A DNA stretch of 64,000 nucleotides from Xestospongia bergquistia. Lineage: Eukaryota; Porifera; Demospongiae; Haplosclerida; Petrosiidae. Positions 9,601-20,641 of this stretch are shown in pieces (the stretch's first letter is position 1; the number at the start of each line of letters is the position of its first letter). The position numbers and the translations under genes are program-made. The DNA is taken from positions 1,428,501 to 1,492,500 of the forward strand of contig OZ014413.1 in assembly GCA_963965975.1 (NCBI GenBank), read 5' to 3'. A model generated the notes under the pieces. The model saw nothing but the letters and a program-made list of their open reading frames with translations. It did not search any database and was not told the DNA's origin.

Positions 9601-12007
9601 CTGATCTACTGATCTACTCAAACATACATACATTCATTCATTAATGTATCTATTTTATTAAGTTGGCTGACCACCATCTGCCCACTCATCTGTACATTTG
9701 TCCATCTCTTTATCTATTTTCATTTTCACTAATCTATCCTTTCATTCATTATCTAGAGATATGATAAATGTTTCTTTGGTGGTAGTCCAGTAGCCACTCC
9801 AGACTCAGTCTTTCAAGGTCAAATGGCAGCACTCTATATTTGGAGAGAACCACTAGGAAAGAACATTATTTCAGTATTGCATAAACTTGGACCTAAATAT
9901 CAGGTTAATACTGTAGATAAACATGTATATTATAGCTCAGGTTAATACTTTATATGTATAGTATAGCTCAGTTAATACTGTATATGTATAGTATAGCTCA
10001 GTTAATACTGTACATGTATAGTATAGCTCAGTTAATACTGTACATGTATAGTATAGCTCAGTTAATACTGTACATGTATAGTATAGTTCAGTTAATACTG
10101 TATATGTATAGTATAGTTCAGTTAATACTGTATATGTATAGTATAGCTCAGTTAATACTGTATATGTATAGTATAGCTCAGTTAATACTACATATGTATA
10201 GTATAGTTCAGTTAATACTACATATGTATAGTATAGCTCAGTTAATACTGTACATGTATAGTATAGTTCAGTTAATACTGTACATGTATAGTATAGTTCA
10301 GTTAATACTGTATATGTACATGTATAGTATAGCTCAGTTAATACTGTATATGTATAGTATAGCTCAGTTAATACTGTATATGTATAGTATAGCTCAGTTT
10401 ATACTGTACATGTATAGTATAGCTCAGTTAATACTGTACATGTATAGTATAGCTCAGTTAATACTGTACATGTATAGTATAGCTCAGTTAATACTGTATA
10501 TGTATAGTATAGCTCAGTTAATACTGTATATGTATAGTATAGCTCAGTTAATACTGTATATATACATGTATAGTATAGTTCAGTTAATACTACATATAAT
10601 ATATTGTATATAGTACTTATTATGTTAATTTAATATTGATCAATATAATTATAGTTATAGTGGACTAGACAATTAAACAGAAGACAAACAGATTAACAAA
10701 ATAAATTGAAGGATACAGTGTAATTGATAGACAAAGAAATAAGGGACTTGTACATGTATTGACAAAAGAATAACTTACATTATTTATAGCTCAATTTAAA
10801 TTTTATTATTTAGAAATATGAATACTGTAGTATGTAGGATAATAGGAGCAGTATAATTATATATGTTATAAGTATTAAATATTTCCTTTCTTTATGTTTG
10901 GTGTTCATTTCCATGCTACTAGAGCCAGTTCAAGTTTGAAGCTGAAGTTGATATTCCATTAACACCTTCTGAACAAAAGGTATCAGATACATGACGTACA
11001 GCTGCTCCATAAATTACCTTCTATTTCACTTCCGTTATCATAGATGTTATTTGATGGCAGTCTTGCTAGTTCACTTATTATCTCATACAATGCTAAGGCT
11101 GTTGATGGTCAACTCTGTCTTGAAGCTTCTCCTGCTGAGAATGAGTCCTACTTTGCTCATTCACCACATGCTACCATGTTAGAAGTATGTCATGTGACTG
11201 CCATGTGACACTCATGTAATATGTATGTGATTGTTTAATTTAGGGTGTTGATCCCATTGTGACAACATCAATTCACAGTGCATTGCATTCATTAGGTGGT
11301 ATCCAGGTAACTATTTAATAGATTATTGCTAAGAGACATTATATTATTACCTATTATTGCAGGCTTTATTTCCTTTATTTTCTCAATTGGATATTCCTCA
11401 ATTTATCTCCAAAGATGTCATATCCATTGACTATACACTAAGGTTTAATAGTTTGTCCATTATCCATCCATTTATCTATCTATCTATCCATCCATTGATC
11501 TATCTACCCATCTGTTCATATATCTATACATATCTCTATTCATCTATCAATCATATTCATTTCATATCTTATATCAATTATATAGTGTCAAATTATTGTC
11601 GTTGGTATTTGAGCTAGCTCGTAATTCAATTACTTACATGTTCCAGCTGGTCCAAATGAGAGCTTTAGAACTTATTTCATATCTATTGGAAAAGGTTAGT
11701 AATACATTCAAAGTGCTTGTATACATGCTTTAATACTGACTAATGTATTAATGCACATTTTAATTTTGTTAACTATTGATATGGTTCTTTATCATCTGAT
11801 TCAAACAATAGTTTGTCTATTATAAGTTCAATTTTTCAAATACTTATATTTTAGGTATCTCCTTTACACTTAACTGAAGATTTGTTATCCGCCATTTTTG
11901 ACTTCATGAGATATCTCTCCATGTCTTCATTCGGTGAAGAGCTATTACAACAGTTGATAGAACAACTATTGTTTAATGCTAGACTCTGGATTAAAGCTAG
12001 TAAAAAG
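6669..12007 (+). CDS. NBEA: Neurobeachin/LRBA-family protein, exon block 1 (exons 1-15)
   Basis: Fifteen exons join in phase: 6669-6788, 6933-7040, 8011-8140, 8375-8481, 8603-8698, 9016-9137, 9196-9325, 9383-9499, 9757-9903, 10923-10979, 11044-11184, 11244-11306, 11363-11442, 11586-11694 and 11855-12007. They give about 560 residues. The N-terminal armadillo-like region (LVGGGTFDLKQNFLI) leads into a concanavalin/LamG-like domain. That domain has PGQPGFTISTWI, GLGYSAHFIG, YDKCFFGGSP, GQMAALYIW and LCLEASPAENES, then ALHSLGGIQALFPLFSQLD. These match animal neurobeachin/LRBA, giant peripheral membrane proteins with a BEACH domain that act in vesicle trafficking. The start at 6669 fits because the first residues align near the family N-terminus. 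Exon 15 ends on a codon boundary at LFNARLWIKASKK, and the next exon lies 15.7 kb downstream. Confidence 0.9.
7519..7625. repeat. 41-bp tandem repeat in neurobeachin intron 2
   Basis: Two full units (7519-7559 and 7560-7600) and a partial third contain TTAGTTATAGTTAGTTTTAC. The rest of intron 2 (7041-8010) is AT-rich with no other feature seen. Confidence 0.8.
8150..8282 (+). repeat. Polypurine tract in neurobeachin intron 3
   Basis: About 130 bases are almost purely G and A on the plus strand (GGAAGTGAAG, GAGAGGAAG, GGGAGG repeats), with only rare T or C. Such tracts can form triplex DNA. It lies just after exon 3. Confidence 0.8.
8777..8872. repeat. Three copies of a 32-bp tandem repeat in neurobeachin intron 5
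   Basis: Units at 8777-8808, 8809-8840 and 8841-8872 share CAGTTAACATTTGTTAATGA. Copy 2 differs at one base (TATAAACA for TATAGACA). Confidence 0.9.
9936..10603. repeat. 30-bp minisatellite, about 22 units, in neurobeachin intron 9
   Basis: The unit contains TGTATAGTATAGCTCAGTTA followed by ATACTGTATA or ATACTGTACA. Variants change GCTCAG to GTTCAG, or TGTATA to TGTACA or CATATA. A few units are offset by a short TGTACA insertion (near 10316 and 10560). Because 30 is divisible by three, the plus strand reads open for 219 codons, but this is a periodicity artefact. Confidence 0.95.
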
Positions 12008-12762
12008 GTGAGTGAAATATGATACAATGTATACCTTTGGTTGAAGTAAATAAATACTTGTACATTTACATATATAGCACTGGTTTTAGATAGATCCCAA
12101 TAATACAATATACCAATACGTTGTAAGCCAAACTTATAAATTTTGAAAACTATTCTGTTGATATCATTATGCGCTAAGGGATTTTATATATCACAATGTA
12201 CGGTATCTAAAATGCGACATTTCCATACTGTTGCCACTCGAATGCTTTATGATAGGACTATTTGTTATCACCTTAGTAGAGTTGTACAATAACAATGTGA
12301 ACAGTGCTTGCAAAAAATTGAGCAATCATCATAACTTATTATATGGGACTAGACCTGCTGTATAGGGAATTCTTCAATTCTCACAGTGACAACTTTTTTG
12401 TATTACTATGAAAATATTCATTTCTTGTGCAACAAGAAATTTTCTTAACAAAATATACTTACTTCTCTCTTGTAAATGGAACTACTTTCTCAATTTCAAT
12501 CAAAATCATATGATAACACCATTTATTAGAATGATCTGATTGTTAAATGCCCACTTCTTTATTTTTTTGCTAACTTAATGATAGCTTGCTTATTGCAACT
12601 TTTCTTTTGACTGTTTTCTTAAAGACAAAGTCATTTATTTTATGCAGCAAATTGATGCTATAAAAAAATGAAATTATACTGTAAAATTGGGAAATGTTTC
12701 ACAGAAAATACTATTTAGCTTTCTTATTGAAGTATTCAAAATTATACTCAGATGACCAACTA

Positions 12763-13806
12763 TCAGTCTGTACTACTTATTGATCCATAAGATAGTTCAT
12801 GTTCTCTTTCATATTCTTCTTGGTCCAAATATCGCTCGTAATGATCTTCAGTTATTAAATAGACATTAATTGTTCTCTCTCTTATACGTAATTGATATTG
12901 TTTGGCAAAAATAATAAAAATAATTAAAATAGCGGAGAATAATATCAGTTCAGTTATGTCAGTATACAATTCACAGTTCAGCCATTTTGTGGATGATATG
13001 TTTTCAAATGGAATATATATGTTATAGCCTATCAGAAGTCCTAATGCAAGTGAAGCATAATACAAACCAATTGTTAATCCTTTCATTTTTTCAGGTGTTT
13101 GAGCAACACTAAACACCATTAAAGATACTACCAGTATAACTGAGCCTATTGCATATAGTAATCCCGGTAAAATGATCCAATGATAGTCTATTGGCAAAGT
13201 AATTGTGTCGTTTGTATATATACATTGCTGTGGTTTTTCTGATGCTGTATGTATGACAATGTCCAATGAGATTTCGATGATAAAGCTTAAAAAGATCAGA
13301 AAAACTCCTGTTCCAATAGCTTTTAACATAGTGGGTAGATATTTATAAAAGAAAGGATGAATAATAAAATAGAACACAGGTATTAATACTGTAAAAGCTA
13401 AATTAGGTGTCACTGAAATAATCAAGAAGAGTGACATGTAGATATTGTTTGGAATCATATAATTAAGCCATTGTTCTTTCATCTTACCAACTGGAAGGTA
13501 ATACAACATTGCACAAAGAAGCAGTGGAATCAATTGCAACACAGTCCTAACATCTTCCATGTCTTCTTCTGAGAAAGGTCCACCATATTTCTCTTTACCC
13601 AGGTCTAATCGTGAAGGATTGTCAACCTCCCAGTAGGTCAAGGCACTACAATGTTTGGGATATTTATTCTTCCTGGCATACTTGAGTACATGAGGAATAA
13701 GTTTGATAGGATTTGTAACTTGATGTGTAGTATTTAGCCAACGTTTACCAATATAGGAAACAATTGTTGTAGTTATAGAAAATATAACATTGTAATTAAT
13801 AACCAC
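12763..13806 (-). pseudogene. 5'-truncated POT/SLC15-like transporter (A1)
   Basis: The open frame of 347 residues corresponds to the C-terminal two thirds of the neighbouring 552-residue copy at 16164-17822. It starts at the membrane segment before KRWLNTTHQVTNPIKL and runs through GGPFSEEDMEDVRTVLQL, AQTPEKMKGLTIGL and the tail HYERYLDQEE. The first about 200 residues, including the GWIADxWxGRY loop and the NII-F-DQ segment, are missing. Upstream of the break the sequence matches the intergenic DNA upstream of copy A2 (near 15855-15920), so a deletion fused gene interior to intergenic DNA. The nominal start MVINYN is junction sequence. At least the first four membrane helices are absent, so transport is unlikely. 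Confidence 0.7.
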
Positions 13807-14065
13807 CTATTTATGTACAAGACGTTGATCAATACCACAATATAATATGTATACTCACAACAAAGTTTGTATGTACTTGTTGACAATATCACTAGTTTAA
13901 AAAAAAAAGAAAAATCTTTTTTTACTAACTAGTTACTAAACAAATAAACTATAGTTGTTATATTGTTTACATCATTGCTACCACAAAGATGTTTTATCTA
14001 ACCATACCTTTATATTTAATATGCAGACAAACTTGTTTGTAATTTTGTTTGTTATGTTCTTTGAC

Positions 14066-15694
14066 CTATGGCCCATAGCTATAGTCATTTTCTCTCCAGT
14101 AATCTTCTTCTTGATCCATATATCTCTCATAATGTTCCTCTGCTATTAAATGAACATTGATTTCTCTCTCTCTTATACGTAACTTGTAACGTTTAGCTAA
14201 CAATGAGAAGAGCATAATTATGGCGAGTGCTAGAACTATTTCAGTTAAATAATAATAAAAATCACAACTTAACCATGAAGACGATTTTATACTTTGAAAT
14301 GGGTAATTGAAGTTATATCCCATAAGTAATCCCAAACCATATAATGAATACCAAAGTCCTATAGTTAATCCTTTCATTTTTTGAGGTGTTTGTGCTGCAA
14401 CAAATTCAAGTGAAAAAATCTGCATTATTACATCACCCAGCGCATATAAACTCTGTGGTAATATCTGCCATTTGTAATCTAATGGTAAGATGACAGTCTC
14501 ATTACCAAGTAAACAGTCTATTGTATCATCAGCATGTACTCGAGCATATGTATCAAGACCAAAGTATGCTACTATACTAAGGAACAATATGATCGTTCCT
14601 ATAGCAACTTTAGTTAGCATTTTAGGAATGCATTTGTAGAATAACGGATTTATAACAAAATGGTATAATGGTACCATTACCACAAATGCCATACTGGGCA
14701 ATAAAAGATTAATTATACATGCATTAGTGAGGTTAAAGCTAGCATTGGCATATTGAAAAATAAGTGATGGACCTCCAGCAAGTCCTAGAGTTACCAAACA
14801 AACAAGGAGTGGTACCAATTGTAACACAGTCCTGACATCTTCCACTTCCTCTTCTGAGAAAGGTCCACCATATTTCTCTTTTCCCAGGTCTAATCGTGAA
14901 GGATAATTTTCCTCCCAGTAGGTGAATGCGCTACGATTTCTAGGATGTTTGTTCTTCCTGGCATAGGTAATCACTTGAACAATCAGTTTGATAGGATTTG
15001 TAACTCGATGTGTAGTATCAAGCCAACGTTTACCAATATAGAAAACAATTGTTGTAATTATAGAGAATACAATGCTTATAGGAACTGTGATATGTAATAT
15101 ATGTTTCTCTAGTAGAAGGAAACATCTTAAAAAATTACAAATACAGTTTGCAAAATATGATGGCCATATATTCCAATGAATGACAGCACTTAGCTCATCT
15201 CCTGAAGCACCAAGACATTGATCCAAAGAGAACTGAATGATATTAGCTGTGATAGCTGCATCACCAAACAGGGAGACTGACAAGCCTATATAAGCTAGCA
15301 CTTCAAAGACCTCGTGGCTAAACATTGAAACAGATGTATACGATGTCAAGGTAGCAGATACAGCTAATATATTGCCTACTAGACAAGTCCAGATACCCAC
15401 TTTTATAACTTGATACCTTCCAAGCCAAGCATCAGCTATCCAACCAGCTATAGGAGAAAAGAGTGTAAGTAATGACACAAGATATATGACAAAATGAAGT
15501 TCAAGTACTGTCGCTGCTATTGTTACAGTGGCATAAAGCATAGCTTGATTTCCAATGGATATCAATACCCTAACCAAAAGACATAGTATAGCTCCTTTAG
15601 AATGAATTCTTTGAGGATGATAGTTTAATTGACAGCTGATATTATCATCATTGCTCACTTCTCTCCTTTGCAGTAAAGTAACTGACTCACTCAT
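14066..15694 (-). CDS. POT/SLC15-like proton-dependent oligopeptide transporter family protein (A2)
   Basis: Single-exon gene of 542 residues with about 12 hydrophobic segments, the usual MFS/POT size. The second-loop motif GWIADAWLGRY is at 84-94 and ANIIQFSLDQ at 150-159. The long cytosolic central linker has NPIKLI, RNRSAFTYWEENYPSRLD and KYGGPFSEEEVEDVRTVL (about 234-291). The TM10 block SLEFVAAQTPQKMKGLTIGL is at 428-447. These place it near the SLC15A4-like/PTR2 branch, which carries peptides, histidine or similar solutes with protons. The TM1 motif ExxER is absent (ISIGNQAMLYA stands there) and the INxGS signature in TM5 is also lost, so substrate and coupling cannot be assigned. It lies antisense inside the neurobeachin gene. 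The start MSES is conserved with A3. Confidence 0.82.
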   Translation of the reverse strand: MSESVTLLQRREVSNDDNISCQLNYHPQRIHSKGAILCLLVRVLISIGNQAMLYATVTIAATVLELHFVIYLVSLLTLFSPIAGWIADAWLGRYQVIKVGIWTCLVGNILAVSATLTSYTSVSMFSHEVFEVLAYIGLSVSLFGDAAITANIIQFSLDQCLGASGDELSAVIHWNIWPSYFANCICNFLRCFLLLEKHILHITVPISIVFSIITTIVFYIGKRWLDTTHRVTNPIKLIVQVITYARKNKHPRNRSAFTYWEENYPSRLDLGKEKYGGPFSEEEVEDVRTVLQLVPLLVCLVTLGLAGGPSLIFQYANASFNLTNACIINLLLPSMAFVVMVPLYHFVINPLFYKCIPKMLTKVAIGTIILFLSIVAYFGLDTYARVHADDTIDCLLGNETVILPLDYKWQILPQSLYALGDVIMQIFSLEFVAAQTPQKMKGLTIGLWYSLYGLGLLMGYNFNYPFQSIKSSSWLSCDFYYYLTEIVLALAIIMLFSLLAKRYKLRIREREINVHLIAEEHYERYMDQEEDYWRENDYSYGP

Positions 15695-16163
15695 CTTTAA
15701 TAAGTAGATACTGAACTACTGCTTTGCTTTTACAGACTGTTTCGAATTGAAAGTGTACTTTTGTGAAAGTAACTTATTTTTATAAGTTGCAAGTATATTT
15801 TACCTAATGACTGTTTATGCTAGCAACTGTTATATAGACACTAAAGGTTATGTTAACATTGTAATTAGTGACCACATTTTAATTTATAGGACTTTGATCA
15901 ACATCACAATACAACATGTACACTCATCACAAAGTTTCCATGTACTTAATAAGAGTTTCACTTTTTGCAAAATAACATCTTTTGTTACTAACAAGTTATT
16001 AAACAAATGAACAACAAAATTATAACTGTTTTCTTAAAAGACAAACTCATTTATTATTTTTAAAAACTGTATTTATACTGTAAATTATGAAAATGTTTCA
16101 CACTAAATATTGTTTAACTCTCTCTTATTGAAGTATTCATAATTATATTCAGATGACCAACTA
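15695..16163. other. Intergenic spacer between A3 and A2, likely A2 promoter
   Basis: No gene is seen. The part near 15855-15920 is similar to sequence at 13795-13860 beyond the A1 break, which identifies the deletion in A1. The spacer must contain the A2 promoter and the 3' UTR of A3. Confidence 0.5.
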
Positions 16164-17822
16164 TCAGTCTGTACTACTTATTGAGCCATAAGATAGTTCA
16201 TGTTCTCTCTGATATTTTTCTTCTTGATCCAAATATCGCTCATAATGATCTTCAGTTATTGAGTAGATATTAATTGTTCTCTCTCTTATACGTAATTGAT
16301 ATCGTTTGGCAAGAACAAGAAAAATAATTAAAATACCAGAGAACAATATCAGTTCTGCTATGTCAGTATCTAATTCACAGCTTAGCCATTTTGTGGATGG
16401 TATTTTTTCAAATGCTTTTTGTATATGAAAGCCTATGAAATATCCAATCCCAGCAAACAAATAATTTAGACCAATCGTTAATCCTTTCATTTTCTCAGGT
16501 GTTTGAGCGACACCAAACTGCATTAAAGATACAACCAGTATAACTGAGCCTACAGAATACAGTGTCCCTTGTAGAATTATCCACCGATAGTCAATGGGCA
16601 AAATAACTGTGTCATTTTTATATACACATTGTTGAGGTTCTTCTGATTCTGTGTGTATGACAATGTCCAATGCAATTTGAACTATGAAGCTTAAAAAGAG
16701 CATGAAGGCTCCTGTCCCAATGGCTTTTAACATAGTGGGTAGATATTTGTAGAAGAAAGGATGAATAATAAAATGGAACACAGGTATTAATACTGTAAAA
16801 ACTAATTTAGGCGCCACTAAAATAATCCATCGGAGTGACATAGAGACATTGTTTGGAATCATATAATTAAGCCATTGTTCTATCCTACCTGCTAAAAGCT
16901 GGTACAATATTGCACAAAGAAGCAGTGGAGTCAACTGCAATATAGTCCTGACATCCTCCACTTCTTCCTCTGAGAAAGGTCCTCCATATTTCTCTTTACC
17001 TAGGTCTAATCGTGAAGGGTAGTCCTCTTCCCAGAAAGTCAAGGAACTACGATTTCTAGGATACTTGTTCTTTCTGGCATAGTTGAGTACTTGAGCAATA
17101 AGTTTGATGGGATTGGTAACTCGATGTGTAGTATCTAGCCAATGTTTGCCAATGTAGAAAACAAGTGTTGTAGTTATAGAGAATACAATACTTATAGGAA
17201 GAGTTGTATACAAAGTATATTCTGCTAGTAGAAGAAGATTTGACATGGAAAGTGTCCATATACTGAAAATACAATAAGCAAAATATGATGCCCATATGTT
17301 CCATTGAATAACAGCACTTAGTTCATCTCCTGTAGCACCGATACATTGATCTAAAGAGAACTGAATGATATTGGCTGTGAAGGCAGCAGTGCCACACATA
17401 CTAATAGATAAAAACATATATGCCAATACTTCAAAGGCATTATGGTTAAGTATTGATGTAGACGTATATGATATATAGGCAGCAGATACAGCTAATATAT
17501 TGCTTACAAGAGAAATGTATGTGCTAACTTTTATAACTTGATACCTCCCAAACCAAGCATCAGCTATCCAACCAACTATTGGTGAAAGGAGTTGCAGTGA
17601 TGGAGCCAGATAAGTGATTATTTTGGCTTCAAACGTTGTTATTGCTGTAACTGCAGTTGCAAAAAGTGTGGCTTCATTGCTAATCTCTAATAGTAACCTG
17701 ACAAAAAGACAAAGTATAGCTCCTTTAGAGCGGATTCTTTGAGGACGATAGTTTATACAACAGCTGATATTGTTATCTTTCTTTGTTTCTCTTTTTTTCA
17801 ACAAAGTAACTGACTCACTCAT
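16164..17822 (-). CDS. POT/SLC15-like transporter (A3)
   Basis: Single-exon, full-length gene of 552 residues, close in sequence to A2. It has GWIADAWFGRYQVIKV in the first half, ANIIQFSLDQCIGATGDELS, then the linker RNRSSLTFWEEDYPSRLD with KYGGPFSEEEVEDVRTILQL. Late in the protein come FGVAQTPEKMKGLTIGL and a charged tail HYERYLDQEEKYQREHEL. About 12 hydrophobic segments are evident. TM1 reads LEISNEATLFA, so ExxER is again missing. The C-terminal third is closest to the truncated copy A1 rather than to A2, so A1 and A3 share a more recent origin or were converted. The start MSESVTLL is shared with A2. There are no introns, and it is antisense to the host neurobeachin. Confidence 0.82.
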   Translation of the reverse strand: MSESVTLLKKRETKKDNNISCCINYRPQRIRSKGAILCLFVRLLLEISNEATLFATAVTAITTFEAKIITYLAPSLQLLSPIVGWIADAWFGRYQVIKVSTYISLVSNILAVSAAYISYTSTSILNHNAFEVLAYMFLSISMCGTAAFTANIIQFSLDQCIGATGDELSAVIQWNIWASYFAYCIFSIWTLSMSNLLLLAEYTLYTTLPISIVFSITTTLVFYIGKHWLDTTHRVTNPIKLIAQVLNYARKNKYPRNRSSLTFWEEDYPSRLDLGKEKYGGPFSEEEVEDVRTILQLTPLLLCAILYQLLAGRIEQWLNYMIPNNVSMSLRWIILVAPKLVFTVLIPVFHFIIHPFFYKYLPTMLKAIGTGAFMLFLSFIVQIALDIVIHTESEEPQQCVYKNDTVILPIDYRWIILQGTLYSVGSVILVVSLMQFGVAQTPEKMKGLTIGLNYLFAGIGYFIGFHIQKAFEKIPSTKWLSCELDTDIAELILFSGILIIFLVLAKRYQLRIRERTINIYSITEDHYERYLDQEEKYQREHELSYGSISSTD

Positions 17823-17960
17823 CTTTAAGAAGTAAATACTAAACTAATTGATTTTAGAAATTGATTCAAGTTGAAAGTGTACTATGTCTATAGATAAGAT
17901 AGTTTTGGAACCAACAAGATTGTTTATCTATCAACTGTTTATACCAGTTATAGAAACTAA

Positions 17961-18145
17961 AAGTCACATGATTTGATAATATTAATCCTATAAATAGTAG
18001 TCACATGATTTGATAATATTAATCCTATAAATAGTAGTCACATGATTTGATAATATTAATCCTATAAATAGTAGTCACATGATTTGATAATATTAATCCT
18101 ATAAATAGTAGTCACATGATTTGATAATATTAATCCTATAAAATT
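17961..18145. repeat. 37-bp tandem repeat, five copies
   Basis: Units with AGTCACATGATTTGATAATA followed by TTAATCCTATAAATAGT are almost identical. The last unit is interrupted by a short AATTA insertion. The repeat sits between divergent transporters A3(-) and A4(+), where their promoters should be. Confidence 0.92.
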
Positions 18146-18630
18146 AATAGTAGTCACATATTAATACGATACTTTAGATCAACACAATACGATACATTAA
18201 TGAAATATAAAGTGTTTGGTTTAATAATGAATTGTGTTAGTATTAATAAAATTAACAAATCAGTTGGTGTTTCTATGAATAGTATACATCAGTTCACTTA
18301 ACTTTTATTGTATTATATAATAGTGGAGATAATGAATTCTTATTATACTTAGTGTTTTCCTTATAGTGAATATACAAATAATTATAGTAATAGTGATAAA
18401 TATCAATTGGTCTTTGGGGAAAAGAATACCTTATATTGTCACGCTTTGCATATTGAAAATGAAAATACAATATAATCTGTTTACTTTTGTAAATTTCCAT
18501 TGTATAGAGGTAAAGACAATAGAGATATGTAATCTTTATATATACATAATTTAAGGTGTTTTATTCCTTTTGATATAATCTTCATTTAATATCTGTGTGT
18601 TTGTACATAACTTCAGTGATCACATGCGAT

Positions 18631-20287
18631 ATGTTTGAACATCAACCTCTTCTAGCTTGTAACCACCAGAGACAGAAACATTCTTTCTCCTATCGTTTTC
18701 AACGTATTCATTCTAAAGGAGCATTGTTGATTCTTTTCTGGGATGCTGTTACTTGTTTACAGTATCAACTTATGATTGGTCTCTTATGGAGAGAGATATC
18801 TTTTGCAATGATGAAGATTGGTCATTTGAATTAGTACATGGTTTCTATGATCAATGAAAATTTACGTTACTTTTTCATGCTTCTATCTCCATTGATGGGA
18901 CTCATTGCTGATACTCGGTTTGGTTGATATCGTTTAATAATCACTTGTGTTTATCTTTATGTCGCTATCTTTTTGGTTTGTATTTCTGGTTTTATCCTAA
19001 TATATTTTCAATACAACACATATGGTTTAATCACTTTTTGGATTGTTAAAGTTGCTAATGAATTAATTGGTGCTGGCATCAAGGCTAACATCCTACCTTT
19101 TAATATTGATCAGCTCATTGGTTCCTCATCAGAAGAGTTAAGTGCTGTTGTTCATTGGCATGATATGGTCATGAACATGGGTCTGTTGGTGTGGATAGGC
19201 ATAGAGAATATTACCACTGACCGTATTTCATCTCAATATTTTGATGTTCCCATTGTATGCATAAGTGTCTTAGTTTTTTCTTTATTCCTGTTACTAACTA
19301 CTTCTTTAAACATTGGCTTGATACTACTACTCAAATTACCAACCCTATAAAACTAATTGGTAAAGTACTGAACTATGCTAGAAAGAACAAGTATCCCAGG
19401 AATCGTAGTGCCTTGACCTACTGGGAGAAGGACTATCCTTCAAGACTAGATCTTGGGAAAGAGAAATATGGTGGACCTTTCTCAGAGGAGCAAGTGGAGG
19501 ATTTTAAAACTGTCTTGCAATTAATACCTTTATTATTGATATGCTTAATTCCTCTTGGATTTTTATGGGACTCACAGTTATTGACTGAAAGCTTCTCTGT
19601 TCATGCAAAACATAGTTTCAGGTTTGTATCTTTTTTTCAAAATTCTCACTACATCATAACAGGCCTTTTAATTCTTCTCTATCAGTTTCTCATCTATCCA
19701 TGTTTCTATAATTACATTCCTAGTATGCTCAAGAGAATAGGTCTGGGACTGATGTTTGCTTTGTTATAAACATTTTATATTTGTCGTATCTTTGGATTGG
19801 ATATTTTAAAGTTAGCTCAGAGGATAGAAGCTATTACTCACATAACTCCACTTTATCACTGCCAATAGATTATAAATGGTTATTTCTACCTCAAACATTT
19901 GGAGGGATTGCTTATTTTTTGATATTGGTGACATCACTTGAATTCATTCTTGCTCAGTCACCACGACCAATGAGAGGGTTTATGGTGGGTCTATGGTATG
20001 CTGGTAAAGGTTTGGCTTTTATTACAAGATCTATTGTGCAGTTACCATTTCATTTTTTGAACTTGGAGTTCCCTGGTTATTATTATGTTGGAAACACCAT
20101 AATTGTTTTAATTGTTCTCCTGTTGTTTGTAATTAGTGCTAAGTGCTACAAGTTACGTGTGAGAGATAATATAATCAATATACATCAAATTGCAGAGGAA
20201 CATATTGAAAGATTTATTGAACAATCTGTGGAATATCGACAAGAAAGGGAACTGTCTTCCTCTTTTCCCATATTTACTGTACAATGA
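18631..20287 (+). pseudogene. Decayed POT/SLC15-like transporter (A4), paralogue of A6
   Basis: The sequence aligns from end to end with the intact copy A6 at 23622-25265. It is broken by an in-frame stop where A6 has NWYK (TAG near 18834), a second stop in the GRY loop (GGTTGA where A6 has GGTCGA, near 18927), a frameshift near 19270-19310 and another near 19766-19780. Recognisable parts are YRFQRIHSKGALLILFWDAV, ANILPFNIDQLIGSSSEELS, the linker RNRSALTYWEKDYPSRLD with KYGGPFSEEQVEDFKTVLQL, and SLEFILAQSPRPMRGFMVGL. The high remaining identity implies recent inactivation. It converges on broken copy A5. Confidence 0.85.
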
Positions 20288-20641
20288 AACATGTCTTTGT
20301 TAAGTAATTGATCTCTGTACAATAGGCAAAATTTTTACTTTAGTTGTGTGAAGACATAATTATACACATTTTAAAAAGACAAATGAGTTAATTTAAAAAG
20401 TCAAAATAGTTAATATAATAACTTAATAACTTAACGTAATAACACAACATGTAATTGTTATCACCTCAAATTTCGTGTAACAACTGATTAACAAATAAGT
20501 GTAGTCTTGCTTGTGATATTTTTAACTCGTTACAACTTTTTATTTATTTAACATAATTGAACATAATTTTTTATAAGTAGTTATTAAATAGTAACAAAAA
20601 GCTAGTAATATCACTGGCTTTAAATTCCACCAGTGATAAGT
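20288..20641. other. Spacer between convergent copies A4 and A5
   Basis: The spacer is AT-rich with no gene. It is partly similar to the spacer 25266-25637 between A6 and A7 (shared GTGATATTTTTAA and nearby blocks), supporting duplication of the whole convergent pair. Confidence 0.5.

Noticed and set aside
9954-10613. 219-codon open frame MYSIAQLILY repeated
   Set aside because: It is a by-product of the 30-bp minisatellite in an intron; period divisible by three keeps the frame open.
11357-11617. 86-codon frame after host exon 13
   Set aside because: It runs from a real exon into an intron made of ATCTATCC-type simple repeats; the true exon ends at 11442.
17961-18145. Possible CRISPR-like array (regular 37-bp units)
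   Set aside because: The units are directly adjacent without spacers and the DNA is eukaryotic, so it is a plain tandem repeat.
18294-18554. Short frames on both strands between A3 and A4
   Set aside because: AT-rich, without family similarity, and overlapping each other on opposite strands.
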